From: Saprospiraceae bacterium | Lineage (GTDB): Bacteria; Bacteroidota; Bacteroidia; Chitinophagales; Saprospiraceae | Length of the DNA stretch: 64,000 bases | NCBI GenBank assembly: GCA_016710265.1 | Contig: JADJJL010000001.1 | Span: forward strand, 372,001 to 436,000 | Direction of reading: 5' to 3' | Shown here: positions 53,710-63,374 of the stretch, piece by piece | Layout of the letters: each line of letters starts with the position of its first letter | Numbering within the stretch: position 1 is the first letter of the stretch | The notes under the pieces: generated by a model | What the model saw: the letters and a program-made list of their open reading frames with translations, nothing else | The model's database searches: none | What the model was told of the DNA's origin: nothing | Position numbers and translations under genes: made by a program

Positions 53710-55485
53710 ATGAAAAAATTACATATTATTTTGACGATCATGATCTGTATGTCATACAGGGGAGATTGCACCAACTATTTTGTTTCATCGAGTCTCGGAA
53801 ACGATAACTGGACAGGTCGCTTGGCAACACCCAATGCATCGCGCACCGACGGCCCAAAAAACAGTTTACAGGCTTTGACTAATTTAGTCGAAAGAACTGC
53901 CATTGTTGGAGACAGTGTTTGGATGAGAAAAGGAGACCAATGGACCACCACAAATGGCTTGGTTTTTTCAAGTGCACATGGGACCACACAACACAATAAA
54001 TTTGTTGGAGCATATGGCACAGGCAATTTGCCAGTCATTTTTATGGATGTGCCCGGCAATGTCATCACCTTCAGAGGATTTGATGATACACCTACATCCT
54101 ACTTTCATATGCGCGATATCGAAGTTAACACAAGGGCAACAACCAATCGACCAACGGGTATTTGGGTGGGCGAATCCTGGTATCCCAACAAACCACATCA
54201 TATTTTATTGGACGGACTACACATTAAAAATTGCAGCAATGGTATGATCTTGTATGATCGCGATATCATTGTTCAAAATTGTTTGATCATGGACAATGGT
54301 AACAATAATACAGGTCAGGGAATTTTTTGTTCTGCAAGAAATGTCATCCTCCGTAACAATGTCTTGGACAACAATGGAAGCGGAAGTGTTTTTGTGCACA
54401 GCATGTATATTAGCCAAACAGACAGTGTGCTCATCGAAGGAAATGAAATAAAAAATGCAGACGATGGTCTAAAACTTAGAACCACCAACAATCTGATTGT
54501 TCGCAACAACATCATCCACGACACACGCATACATACCATCCATTTGGGAGGAGATGAAGGTGGAGGAATGCGCAATGCAATCATTGAGGGAAATATCGTG
54601 TACAACGCTCCGCAAGGTCTTAGGATCGCCTCTGAATCCGGTAATCAAACCCAACTTACAGAAAATGTGATCGTCCGCAACAATATCTTTCCGGCAATGG
54701 TCCACATATCCAACAACGGTCCGGTCAAAGATCTTTTCATATTCAACAATCTTTTACATTCTACCACAGATCAGCCTTCACTGTTTCTATGTCAAGCCAT
54801 CCAACCCAACAATCTCCAAATTCGCAACAATATTTTTTATAAAAATAATGCGAATAGCGGACATTCATTACTTCTCTTTCAATCTACTTCAGGTTTCAGT
54901 GGAATAAGTCTCAGTCACAATCTTTATCATTTTCCGGAGCAGAGTGAAAACATCATTACAATCGGAAATACCAACTATAAAAATTTAAACAGTTTTAGAA
55001 ACCAATACCCTCTTCAAGAAAACAATGGTCAACACGGTGATCCATTATTTATGAATCCACCCCAAGACTTTCATTTAAGCGCCAACAGCATTTTAGCCAT
55101 TGATCAGGGGGCAAATCTTTCAGGTATTGTTGACTTAGATTTTGATGGCGGCTCAAGACCTCAAGATGGCGATGGTTTGGGCGGTGCAGCCTGGGACATT
55201 GGGCCTTTTGAATTTTGCTGTGTTTCTTCCATCGCACAAGATTCAAAGCGCGATCCAGAAGTTTGGATTGCACCCAATCCTGTTCAAGATAGACTTCAGG
55301 TATTTCATTCTGGAATTTCCATTCAAAAAATCACCATCTACAATATGTTGGGAAAAGAAATGATGTCAATTGATGCCAAAGATGAAATGACAGAAATTAA
55401 TTTGAGTGAACTTCCATCTGGTTTTTATTTGTTGCGACATATATCAACAGATAAAACAATTGGAGGAATCAGTTTTGTAAAATAG
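53710..55485 (+). CDS. T9SS-secreted right-handed beta-helix protein
   Basis: I take the ATG at 53710 (MKKLHIILTIMICMSYRGDC). The product of about 591 residues has a signal peptide and a parallel beta-helix (about 140-420) with repeated N-N patterns (VILRNNVLDNNGSG, LIVRNNIIHDTRIHT, VIVRNNIFPA). The type A sorting domain includes IAPNPVQDRLQVFHSG and LPSGFYLLRHIS. The fold is that of pectate lyases and other polysaccharide-active enzymes, but I cannot assign a catalytic site. It acts outside the cell or on its surface. Confidence 0.85.
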   Translation: MKKLHIILTIMICMSYRGDCTNYFVSSSLGNDNWTGRLATPNASRTDGPKNSLQALTNLVERTAIVGDSVWMRKGDQWTTTNGLVFSSAHGTTQHNKFVGAYGTGNLPVIFMDVPGNVITFRGFDDTPTSYFHMRDIEVNTRATTNRPTGIWVGESWYPNKPHHILLDGLHIKNCSNGMILYDRDIIVQNCLIMDNGNNNTGQGIFCSARNVILRNNVLDNNGSGSVFVHSMYISQTDSVLIEGNEIKNADDGLKLRTTNNLIVRNNIIHDTRIHTIHLGGDEGGGMRNAIIEGNIVYNAPQGLRIASESGNQTQLTENVIVRNNIFPAMVHISNNGPVKDLFIFNNLLHSTTDQPSLFLCQAIQPNNLQIRNNIFYKNNANSGHSLLLFQSTSGFSGISLSHNLYHFPEQSENIITIGNTNYKNLNSFRNQYPLQENNGQHGDPLFMNPPQDFHLSANSILAIDQGANLSGIVDLDFDGGSRPQDGDGLGGAAWDIGPFEFCCVSSIAQDSKRDPEVWIAPNPVQDRLQVFHSGISIQKITIYNMLGKEMMSIDAKDEMTEINLSELPSGFYLLRHISTDKTIGGISFVK

Positions 55486-55790
55486 GAGACAATGAAAAAT
55501 GAACAATGGACAATGGACAATGGACAATGGACAATGGACGGGGGAATAAGTTATTAGTTTTAAGTTATTAGTTTTAAGTTATCAAATATTTTTAAAACTC
55601 AAAACTTAAAACTCAACACTTAAAATTTAAAACTTAAAACTCAACACTTAAAACTAAAAATTCCTCCAACTTAAAACTTAGCACTCAAAACTTAAAACTA
55701 AAAATTCCTCCAACTTATAACTTAGCACTCAAAACTTAAAACTAAATTTCCTCCAACTTAAAACTCAACACTTAAAACTTAAAACTAATC
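55486..55790. repeat. low-complexity repeat block, left of the metallopeptidase gene
   Basis: Five copies of ACAATGG (55503-55537) are followed by AATAAGTTATTAGTTTTAAG type sequence and then many copies of a loose AACTTAAAACTCA/AAATTCCTCC unit up to the next start codon. The same motifs in the same order appear at 57813-57980 after the gene, so the gene is bracketed by matching blocks. No gene is seen inside. Confidence 0.85.
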
Positions 55791-57803
55791 ATGAATTTTA
55801 GAAAATACTTTTTATTGGTTGTTGTAATCAATGGCCTATATTTTATCTCAGGGAATGCGCAGAAAACAGTTTACATTCCTTCCTTTATCACCAATGTAGG
55901 AATGAATCTTCAGGATTCCAGTAGTCAATGGAGTTACCACCGTAGTATGGAAACCGAAAATTTAGTCATCTTTTGGGAACCGGGTTTTGGAAAAGATCCA
56001 TCGGTCGCAGCAAATCCATACAAGATTGATATGGAAGCGCTAAAAGTTTCTGCTGAAAATACTTTTTCCTTTTATTTGGATTCTTTAAAATTTGCGGTGA
56101 AAGGTTCATCTGTTACGGACAGGTATAAACTGATGGTGTTTTTACTTTACACCACGGACTGGGCAGCGTTTGGATCAGGTCAAGATGATTTGGTGGGTTC
56201 ATTGTTTGTTAGCCCTGCAGCGGCCAATATAAAACATGTGATGGCCCATGAAATTGGACATTGTTTTCAATACATCACAGGCTGTGATTCTAAAGGTGGA
56301 TTTAGATATGGGTTTGGACCCAATGGTGCAGGTGGAAATGGATTCTGGGAACAATGTGCCCAATGGAAAGCCTACAAAGTTTTCCCGGAATTACAATTTG
56401 CAGAAGGTGATTTTTCACATTACATAAAAAATAATCATCTGCATATTTTTCATGAAGATGTCCGTTATGCCAATTTTTTTTTACCGGATTATTGGACTCA
56501 TAAACGCGGTATAGATTTTATGGGTAGATTGTGGAGAGAGTCTATAAATTTAGAAGATCCCGTGGAAGCTTACAAGCGAATAAACAGCATAAATCAGGAT
56601 CAATTGAATGATGAAATGTACGAACATGCAGCACGATTGACCACCTGGGATCTTCCAGCTTTGATTAGCTTCGGACAAAACTTTATTGGCAAAAGGGCTC
56701 AGGTAAAAATGAATCTCTTGGCAGATGAATATTGGCAGATTGATCCGGATGTGTGCATTGAAAATTATGGTTACAACAGCATTAAATTAAATGTCCCTGC
56801 AGACGAAACATTGGTAAAAGTGAATTTCAAAGGAATGGCTGGTATACCTGGATTTCGTTCCAAAAATATTGCATTAGCCGGATGGAAATTTGGCTTTGTG
56901 GCCTTACTAAAAGATGGCACACGTGTGTACAGCAACGTAGCATCTGCAAAATATACCAATGGCCAAAATCCTGAAACCACATTGGAGTTCATTTGTCCCA
57001 AAGGCTGTGACAAATTGTGGCTCGTGGTCTCAGGAGCTCCACAAATGCATTGGAAGCACGAATGGGATGACAACAATGACAATGATGAGCAATGGCCCTA
57101 TCAACTTAAATTTGAAAATACCAATTTGCTGATGCCAGGCTCAGAACCCCTCAAAAATATTACCATGACCTACGATTTGGAAATGGAACCGAGGTCTAAC
57201 TACAACCCAAATACCATCCATATCAATTCATCAATCATCGCTGATGCATTTTCACTGTCTGAAGATGAAGTTGCCGAATCTTTAGGTACTACCATTCAAT
57301 ATTATGCCATCAATCCGGACAACAGCTTTAATGCTCGATCAACCGCCAATGCACCCGGACATTGGTTTGATAAAACTGGTAAGGTTATTAATTGGGGTAC
57401 TAATTCCTACATTTATTCAGAACTGAACATCCGCGATTTTTTATTCAGAATTGGTCAGTATCCGGATCGATGCAAAGCAGGTGATCAAATCACAATCCAA
57501 CAAGCATTAATTTACAAAAGAAATCAAACCGATTCTGCCATCGTAAAATTTATTTTTAATGTGAGTATTCACGCTCTTACTTCAGATGTGAAAACACCGT
57601 TTGACATAGATCCTGTTCACATTTTTCCAAATCCCTGCACCGATCAAATATATTGGAACCAACAGGACCATTGGGTACTGACAGATACAAGAGGAATGAT
57701 GTTAGAATATGGTCAAGGTTCGAATATGAATTTGACAAATTACCCAAGCGGTTTGTATTTTTTAAAATTAGGAAATAGGAGTTATAAAGTTTTTAAAATG
57801 TAA
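55791..57803 (+). CDS. T9SS-secreted metallopeptidase-like protein with DUF4859-type domain
   Basis: The 670-residue product has a signal peptide (to ISGNAQ). The N-terminal half (about 50-330) is a DUF6055-like region with a zinc-binding HEIGH motif in VMAHEIGHCFQYI (about residue 150) and Trp/Tyr-rich surroundings (GFWEQCAQWKAYKVFPEL). A beta domain follows, and then a DUF4859-like region (about 470-600, IIADAFSLSEDEVAESLG) and a short T9SS C terminus (IFPNPCTDQIYWN ... YPSGLYFLKLG). It is likely a secreted hydrolase; substrate unknown. Flanking repeat blocks suggest it may move or vary as a unit. Confidence 0.78.
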   Translation: MNFRKYFLLVVVINGLYFISGNAQKTVYIPSFITNVGMNLQDSSSQWSYHRSMETENLVIFWEPGFGKDPSVAANPYKIDMEALKVSAENTFSFYLDSLKFAVKGSSVTDRYKLMVFLLYTTDWAAFGSGQDDLVGSLFVSPAAANIKHVMAHEIGHCFQYITGCDSKGGFRYGFGPNGAGGNGFWEQCAQWKAYKVFPELQFAEGDFSHYIKNNHLHIFHEDVRYANFFLPDYWTHKRGIDFMGRLWRESINLEDPVEAYKRINSINQDQLNDEMYEHAARLTTWDLPALISFGQNFIGKRAQVKMNLLADEYWQIDPDVCIENYGYNSIKLNVPADETLVKVNFKGMAGIPGFRSKNIALAGWKFGFVALLKDGTRVYSNVASAKYTNGQNPETTLEFICPKGCDKLWLVVSGAPQMHWKHEWDDNNDNDEQWPYQLKFENTNLLMPGSEPLKNITMTYDLEMEPRSNYNPNTIHINSSIIADAFSLSEDEVAESLGTTIQYYAINPDNSFNARSTANAPGHWFDKTGKVINWGTNSYIYSELNIRDFLFRIGQYPDRCKAGDQITIQQALIYKRNQTDSAIVKFIFNVSIHALTSDVKTPFDIDPVHIFPNPCTDQIYWNQQDHWVLTDTRGMMLEYGQGSNMNLTNYPSGLYFLKLGNRSYKVFKM

Positions 57804-57812
57804 TGGACCACC

Positions 57813-57981
57813 TCAGGGAATAAGTTATTAGTTTTAAGTTATTAGTTTTAAGTTCTCAAATATTTTTAAAACGTAAAACTCAAAACTTAAAACTCAAAAT
57901 TCCTCCAACTTAAAACTCAACGCTTAAAACTCAAAATTCCTCCAACTTAAAACTTAGCACTTAAAACTTAAAACTAATTAC
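57813..57981. repeat. low-complexity repeat block, right of the metallopeptidase gene
   Basis: GGGAATAAGTTATTAGTTTT and the AACTTAAAACTCA and AAATTCCTCC units match the block at 55538-55790 in order and orientation. It runs up to the stop codon of dinB on the other strand. Confidence 0.85.
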
Positions 57982-59142
57982 TTAAAACTTCTTCTCCGGT
58001 TTCACCATCACTCCGCGCTTGAGTGCTTCATAGCCCCAGCGATGGCGGATGTGATCGATCTGGCGCATCAGGGAGATCTGCTCGCCGGTGTCTTCAAAAA
58101 GATCTAGTTGGGGGCTGCCGTGTAGTAACCCACTAAATTTGACGCCAATCAGGCGGATGAGCTGTCGACGCTCGTACACTTTTTCGAAGAGCTGCCAAAC
58201 CACCGGCCAGAGCTGCCGATCCAGTGAGGTATAAGAGATTTTTTGTTGCCGGGTAAAGGTATTGAAGTCGGCATAACGGATTTTGACGGTGACCACCGAG
58301 CAGAGTTTGCCACTGTCGCGGAGCTCGAAGGCTAGTTTTTCAGTCATGTCGAGCAGCATGGTGCGGATGCGACCCAGATCAAGGGTATCTTGTTCGAAGG
58401 TACGCTCTTTGGAAATCGATTTGGCTTCGTGGTAAGGAATAACAGGACGGCTGTCGATAGCATTGGCGTGCATCCAAAGACTGCGTCCATGGTCTCCAAA
58501 CTGTCGCTCCAGTAATTTGATGGGTATTTCGCTAAGCAGCTGAATCGTACGCACACCCATAAAGCTAAGCTTCTTGTAAGTCTCCTTTCCCAAACCGGGG
58601 ATCTTGGCGGTGGACAGGGGTGCAATAAAACCCTTTTCTGTACCGGAAGGAACTTCACGGGTGCCATTGGGCTTGGCTTCTCCAGTACCGATCTTGGACA
58701 CCAGTTTGTTGACCGACAGGCCGAAGGAGATGGGAAGTCCGCTCTCGCGGGTGATCTTCTGCCTCAGTTCGGCAGACCACTTCATACAGCCAAAGTATCG
58801 GTCCATGCCACTCAAGTCCAGGTAGAATTCGTCGATGGAGGCCTTCTCAAATACGGGTGCTTCTCCTTCGATGATCTCTGTAACCAAGCCCGAATAATGG
58901 CTGTAGCTGTCCATATCGCCCCTGAGGACCAAGGCCTGGGGACAGAGCCTCAGGGCCATTTTCATGGGCATGGCGGAGTGTACCCCAAAGGCACGGGCCT
59001 CGTAGCTGCAAGCGGCCACCACTCCACGATTGCTCGTCCCACCTACGATAAGGGGTTTTCCCCGCAAAGCGCTGTTTTTCAAACACTCTACGGACACAAA
59101 GAAGGAATCCAAGTCCAGATGTAGTATTGCCCTATCGTACAT
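57982..59142 (-). CDS. dinB: DNA polymerase IV (Y-family)
   Basis: An error-prone lesion-bypass polymerase. The 386-residue product contains the catalytic Asp10 in HLDLDSFF, Asp104-Glu105 in ASIDEFYLDL, the steric-gate region SFFVSVEC, YEARAFGV and SVNKLVSKIGTGEAKPNG, plus the little-finger domain. Length is normal, and a possible beta-clamp motif (QLDLF) lies near the C terminus. The gene is visibly GC-richer than everything around it and rich in CGG/CTG-type codons, a sign of different ancestry. It is next to a HicAB toxin-antitoxin pair. Confidence 0.95.
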   Translation of the reverse strand: MYDRAILHLDLDSFFVSVECLKNSALRGKPLIVGGTSNRGVVAACSYEARAFGVHSAMPMKMALRLCPQALVLRGDMDSYSHYSGLVTEIIEGEAPVFEKASIDEFYLDLSGMDRYFGCMKWSAELRQKITRESGLPISFGLSVNKLVSKIGTGEAKPNGTREVPSGTEKGFIAPLSTAKIPGLGKETYKKLSFMGVRTIQLLSEIPIKLLERQFGDHGRSLWMHANAIDSRPVIPYHEAKSISKERTFEQDTLDLGRIRTMLLDMTEKLAFELRDSGKLCSVVTVKIRYADFNTFTRQQKISYTSLDRQLWPVVWQLFEKVYERRQLIRLIGVKFSGLLHGSPQLDLFEDTGEQISLMRQIDHIRHRWGYEALKRGVMVKPEKKF

Positions 59143-59396
59143 GTTGTTTTCTTAAAAATGGCAAGCGCAGGGCAAAGGTAGGAATTAATCGACACAGATG
59201 GACGGATATTTCGTCATAATATCTCTAATGCCCGTCCAAGCTTGATCAGCGTTCCCGCAGATAGAGACAGCGCTTTCATTGGGCAATACCCTTGAAAGAA
59301 TAGAGTAGGTAAAAAAGAATAAAAACTTGACTTATAAGAAAGTTAAAAAGCAATACAAGTACCATTAAATAAAAAATGACCATCTTTGTGTAAAAT
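59143..59396. other. intergenic region between dinB and hicB
   Basis: This region holds the divergent promoters of dinB and the toxin-antitoxin pair. CATCTTTG at 59383-59390, close to the TAnnTTTG consensus, may serve hicB. I see no SOS-type LexA box or other clear site. Confidence 0.35.
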
Positions 59397-59621
59397 ATGG
59401 AAGGGACTATTAATATACACATAGAAAAATTGCCTGAGGGAGTTTATCTGGCAACATCTGAAGATATCCAAGGTTTGGTAGCACAAGGCAGAACGGTCAC
59501 CGAAACTATGGAAATTGCCCGTGATATTTGCAAAAAACTACTGGAGTCACAAAACTTGTCAGGAAGTAATATTAAATTACTTAAAGATAGCTTTGATTAC
59601 CCATTGGTTATTTCTTTATAA
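59397..59621 (+). CDS. HicB-family antitoxin
   Basis: The 74-residue product has the HicB partial RNase H-like fold: strand INIHIEKLPEGVYLATSEDI, then GLVAQGRTVTETMEIARDI. It likely neutralises the HicA toxin encoded directly downstream; the stop and the next start overlap by one base (TAATG). It lacks an obvious added DNA-binding domain. Antitoxin-first order is common for this group. Confidence 0.85.
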   Translation: MEGTINIHIEKLPEGVYLATSEDIQGLVAQGRTVTETMEIARDICKKLLESQNLSGSNIKLLKDSFDYPLVISL

Positions 59622-59851
59622 TGGGAAGGCTTGGTGGATTTAGTTACAGAGATGTTGCTAAAAAACTAAGACTTTTTGGGTTTGAATTTCATAGACAGGC
59701 TTCAGGAAGTCACGAAATTTGGTATAATTCAATCACAAACAAATATACTACAATTCCAAACCATACAGGTGATATCCCAGAGGGAACTCTTAACGCAATT
59801 TTAAAACAAGCCAATATTCTTCCTGAGGAATTCTTAAAAGTAAAAAAGTAA
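59621..59851 (+). CDS. HicA-family toxin, mRNA interferase
   Basis: The 76-residue product has the double-stranded RNA-binding-like HicA fold with SYRDVAKKLRLFGFEFHRQ, the catalytic His in GSHEIW, and TIPNHTGDIPEGTLNAIL. HicA toxins cleave mRNA and are held in check by HicB. Translation is coupled to the antitoxin through the TAATG overlap. Confidence 0.92.
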   Translation: MGRLGGFSYRDVAKKLRLFGFEFHRQASGSHEIWYNSITNKYTTIPNHTGDIPEGTLNAILKQANILPEEFLKVKK

Positions 59852-59923
59852 GCCCTTGACTCAAGAGATTAATATTAAGAGAATATAAATATTATCAAGG
59901 CATGGATTTATAAATGAGAGACA

Positions 59924-62209
59924 ATGATGCAACGAATTTATTTTTCTTTTTTTTTAGGTCTGTTATTTCATACTTTTATTAATGCACAGACCAGCGAAAG
60001 AATTTTCTATTCTACATTCAGTCCGCAAGATTGGGACGTTTATATTTCAAAGGACGAAGGAAAAAGTTTTGAAAAATTTACCGACCATCCTGCCTTGGAT
60101 TATGATGCCGCGATCAGTCCTGATGGAAAATGGGTGGTCTTTACTTCTGAAAGATCCGGCATACCACAACTTTATGTCCAGCCGGTTGAAGGAAATCAAT
60201 CTCCCAAACTTTTAATTAAAAGCAATTCTTTTCAAGATCAAGCGGCATTCTCTCCTGATGGTAGCCAATTGACGTTTGTTGCTTCCCATGAAGGAAATTC
60301 GGAAATTTACATTCTGCCATTTATTCCTGATAGCCTCCAAGATATATCGAAAGCCAAAAATATAACGAATCATCCTGGAGGAGATTTTCGACCTACATTT
60401 TCACCTGATGGAAAGCAGCTAGCCTTTTGCAGTGATCGGGGACATGAGATTGTTCCACACCCTCAATTTTCATTCGCCCGTCAAAGAATAGGTGATATTT
60501 ACACGATGGACATTCAGGGAAATCACTTAAAAAGACTCACCGATACTGAGTTTTGGGACGGGAGCCCCATTTGGTCCAGGGATGGAACTAAAATAATTTT
60601 CTACAGTGGACGACTTGGAAATAATTCGATATTTGAAATGAATGTGGATGGTACAAACCAAAAGCTATTCTTTGAATTTGAGGGGCAGGCAGTTTCTCCA
60701 AAGCTGATTTCTGAAAACAAAGTACTCTTCACCAGCTGGAAAAATGGCCAAGATTTTAAAATCATGCAATTTGACAAGCTCACCAAAAAAATATCCACTC
60801 TGTTTTTAAACAGCCCCGATTTGATGTTTAATGCAGATGCTCATCCCAATGGACTGATCGTCTTTCACGGTGGAAAATATGCAGCAAATCATGGAGTTCC
60901 TGGAAATTTTGGATTTGATGGAGACGTTTTGGCCAAATTACCTGATACACTTTCATTCTCTGATCAACTTCTCAAAGTGTATGGAGTTCGTAGAGCATTC
61001 GTGGCTCCACCACAAATTGGAAACAATTATCTGATCTGTGATACACAAGATATTCAAAGTTTTTTTGAGTTTCTAAAACCTTTGGGGTATAGTGTTTTTT
61101 GGCTTCCAATAATGATGCTCATTCTTATAATAACTGGAATTATACTGAGTATTATTCAGCGCAAAAGGATTTCATTTTGGAAATACCTGCTGTTCATGAT
61201 AGTCACTCTTGTTTTGGGAATTGTTAATGGTGGAATTTTCATTACCCTATTCGCCATTTATCCCATGAACATAATGACCATTCATCTGACCATGGGCACT
61301 TTGACCATTGTAATGATTGTATTGGGTTGGTGGCAATACAAGCGTACGATCCAAAAAAAATTAAACGGAACAGAAACACACCGACTTTCAAAATTATACA
61401 GCTACTTATTTTTTGGACTGGCCATATTTTCATTTTGCTGTGCCGCTTTTATCAATGATTTGGTTCACTCAAGCTTAGATTTTTATTTGGTGGATTATAT
61501 CACCGGAGAAAAAAAACCACTTTTTAAATTTGAAAAAGAAGCAAATACAAACCCTTCCAATTTTAGTGTATTGGATAGTAAAGTAACACACAATGGTAAA
61601 GCATTTATTTTTACAACAGGAAGTTTTCGCGCAAAAGCATTGGCGCAAGGTGATATCTGGAAATATGATTTCGAAACTAAAAAAATAACCAAACTCTCTG
61701 ACTCACCATACAATGATGGATTTGCTGACATCAGCGAAAATGGAAAAATGGTTTTTCGAAGTGGAAGGAGCGGGTACTTTGATATTTATCTAAAAGAAAA
61801 TGATACACTTTTAAATCTTACCAATGATGCGCATCGAGATAATTTTCCGGCCATATCCAGGCAAGGCGATAAAATTGTATATGCTTCTGATAGATTGAGA
61901 AGCGAAAATGAATACAAAACAATGGATATTTTTCTTATGAAATTGGGTCCGGCTGGATATTGGTCATATCCGGAAAAAATTTCAACGGGTAAAGGACAAA
62001 ATGGACATGCCCATTTTTCGCCCGATGGTGAATGGGTCATTTATACTACAGAAGCATTCGGTATCAATGACGAACAAGCATTAATTCAGCCTATCATTTT
62101 TTCGCCACAGATGTATGGAGAAATAGTGGCATTTCATATAAATACTAAAGAAGTATTCCGACTCACGCACAATAAATGGGAAGAAGGAACACCGCTCTGG
62201 GTAGAATAA
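59924..62209 (+). CDS. PD40 beta-propeller protein interrupted by a four-helix membrane module
   Basis: The 761-residue product has a signal peptide (to FINAQ) and a first set of TolB/PD40 blades (AISPDGKWVVFTSERSG, AFSPDGSQLTFVASHEG, TFSPDGKQLAFCSDRGH). Around residues 390-520 are four membrane helices (WLPIMMLILIITGIILSII, YLLFMIVTLVLGIVNGGIFI, HLTMGTLTIVMIVLGWW, LFFGLAIFSFCCAAF). A second group of blades follows (DISENGKMVFRSGRSG, HFSPDGEWVIYTT). If the topology is as drawn, both propellers face the periplasm. I do not recognise a named family; a sensor or scaffold role is inference. Confidence 0.75.
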   Translation: MMQRIYFSFFLGLLFHTFINAQTSERIFYSTFSPQDWDVYISKDEGKSFEKFTDHPALDYDAAISPDGKWVVFTSERSGIPQLYVQPVEGNQSPKLLIKSNSFQDQAAFSPDGSQLTFVASHEGNSEIYILPFIPDSLQDISKAKNITNHPGGDFRPTFSPDGKQLAFCSDRGHEIVPHPQFSFARQRIGDIYTMDIQGNHLKRLTDTEFWDGSPIWSRDGTKIIFYSGRLGNNSIFEMNVDGTNQKLFFEFEGQAVSPKLISENKVLFTSWKNGQDFKIMQFDKLTKKISTLFLNSPDLMFNADAHPNGLIVFHGGKYAANHGVPGNFGFDGDVLAKLPDTLSFSDQLLKVYGVRRAFVAPPQIGNNYLICDTQDIQSFFEFLKPLGYSVFWLPIMMLILIITGIILSIIQRKRISFWKYLLFMIVTLVLGIVNGGIFITLFAIYPMNIMTIHLTMGTLTIVMIVLGWWQYKRTIQKKLNGTETHRLSKLYSYLFFGLAIFSFCCAAFINDLVHSSLDFYLVDYITGEKKPLFKFEKEANTNPSNFSVLDSKVTHNGKAFIFTTGSFRAKALAQGDIWKYDFETKKITKLSDSPYNDGFADISENGKMVFRSGRSGYFDIYLKENDTLLNLTNDAHRDNFPAISRQGDKIVYASDRLRSENEYKTMDIFLMKLGPAGYWSYPEKISTGKGQNGHAHFSPDGEWVIYTTEAFGINDEQALIQPIIFSPQMYGEIVAFHINTKEVFRLTHNKWEEGTPLWVE

Positions 62210-62250
62210 TTATTTCAATTTCAACAGCTTTTATAATTGTGTGGTAAAAA

Positions 62251-62733
62251 ATGAAAAATTCAATTTCTATCAGAGAATATGAAACAAAAGACTTTGAAGA
62301 GATCATAAATTTGCTAAGGTTAAACACTCCTGAATATTTTGCAGCGGAGGAAGAAGCTGATTTTATCAATTATTTAAAAAATGAAAGGGAACTCTATTAT
62401 GTACTACTCTTTGATGAAGTAATTATTGGTTGTGGCGGAATCAATTTTGAAGAAAATAAAACCATTGGAAAAATAAGTTGGGACATTTTACACCCGGAAT
62501 ATCAAGGAAAAGGTTTAGGCAGTCAGTTGCTAAAACATAGAATTCAAAAACTTCAATCCATGGATGCTGTTGCAAAAATTATGGTTAGGACCTCGCAAGT
62601 CGCTTATAAGTTTTACGAAAAACACGGTTTCCAATTAGTAGAGTACATCAAAGATTATTGGGCAGAAGGATTTGATATGAATAAAATGGAATACACACAA
62701 GACCAACTTGAAAAAAATAGTCAGAAGAGTTAA
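62251..62733 (+). CDS. GNAT family N-acetyltransferase
   Basis: The 160-residue product has the GNAT fold with the acetyl-CoA loop YQGKGLGSQLL in motif A, preceded by the strand GKISWDILHPE, and the C-terminal AYKFYEKHGFQLVEY. The substrate cannot be inferred. It stands alone, 41 bp after the PD40 protein gene. Confidence 0.9.
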   Translation: MKNSISIREYETKDFEEIINLLRLNTPEYFAAEEEADFINYLKNERELYYVLLFDEVIIGCGGINFEENKTIGKISWDILHPEYQGKGLGSQLLKHRIQKLQSMDAVAKIMVRTSQVAYKFYEKHGFQLVEYIKDYWAEGFDMNKMEYTQDQLEKNSQKS

Positions 62734-62984
62734 TAGCTTGACGTTTAAATTCACAATCGTAGCCTGAATTCAAATAAAAATAGACATCCTTCAATACCTA
62801 AGGATAAACCATGTTAAGGGAAAGTTTCATTCATTAAGAAGCTAATTTACATGTATATATATTAATTCTCACAAGCTGATCCAAAAATCATGTAACTCTC
62901 TTTTTCATTTGTGTAATGCCTTTGTTACAAATCAGCCTCACTTTTGTACAGTCATTAAATAGCAATAAATAAATTCAAAATAAT

Positions 62985-63236
62985 ATGGACAAAAATAGTA
63001 AAAACGCTAAACAAAATAATCAAACCGAAGATATGTTAAAGGACAAAACATATCAGGATTTCAATAAACAAAAACCGAATCCTGAGGATCCAAATCAGGA
63101 AAATCAAAATAAAGAATCAGAATTGGAAGATACATCAGATATAAACAGAGACATGACCATCCCGGCTTCTCCCAATCTTTCTGGCTTAAACAATGCTACA
63201 GAAGGAACCGTAAAGAGAAGACGAATCAGTAAATGA
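62985..63236 (+). CDS. small disordered hypothetical protein
   Basis: The 83-residue product is rich in Asn, Gln, Glu, Asp and Lys and looks unstructured, with a basic end (VKRRRISK). No signal peptide or known motif. Its clean start and stop and upstream region (TTTG repeats near 62913 and 62944) suggest a real gene, perhaps a stress-related hydrophilic protein. Confidence 0.5.
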   Translation: MDKNSKNAKQNNQTEDMLKDKTYQDFNKQKPNPEDPNQENQNKESELEDTSDINRDMTIPASPNLSGLNNATEGTVKRRRISK

Positions 63237-63374
63237 TTTTAGTGAATCTAGTAAAAAAATAATTTTTTTTACTTTTTGCAAAGCAACACCTTAATAAAAT
63301 AGCGTAAATATTTCATCAGATGATAATGTTTGATGTTACGTCAGTTGTTTATATAAAATACTTTACCAAACCTT
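63237..63374. other. AT-rich intergenic region
   Basis: No gene or clear signal seen; a run of A/T follows the small hypothetical gene and may act as a weak terminator. Confidence 0.3.

Noticed and set aside
55486..57981. Composite transposon around the metallopeptidase gene
   Set aside because: No transposase, terminal inverted repeats or target duplications; only low-complexity blocks.
58344..59124. Additional long frames opposite and alongside dinB
   Set aside because: High GC content lengthens chance frames; none has a recognisable motif, while DinB motifs are complete.
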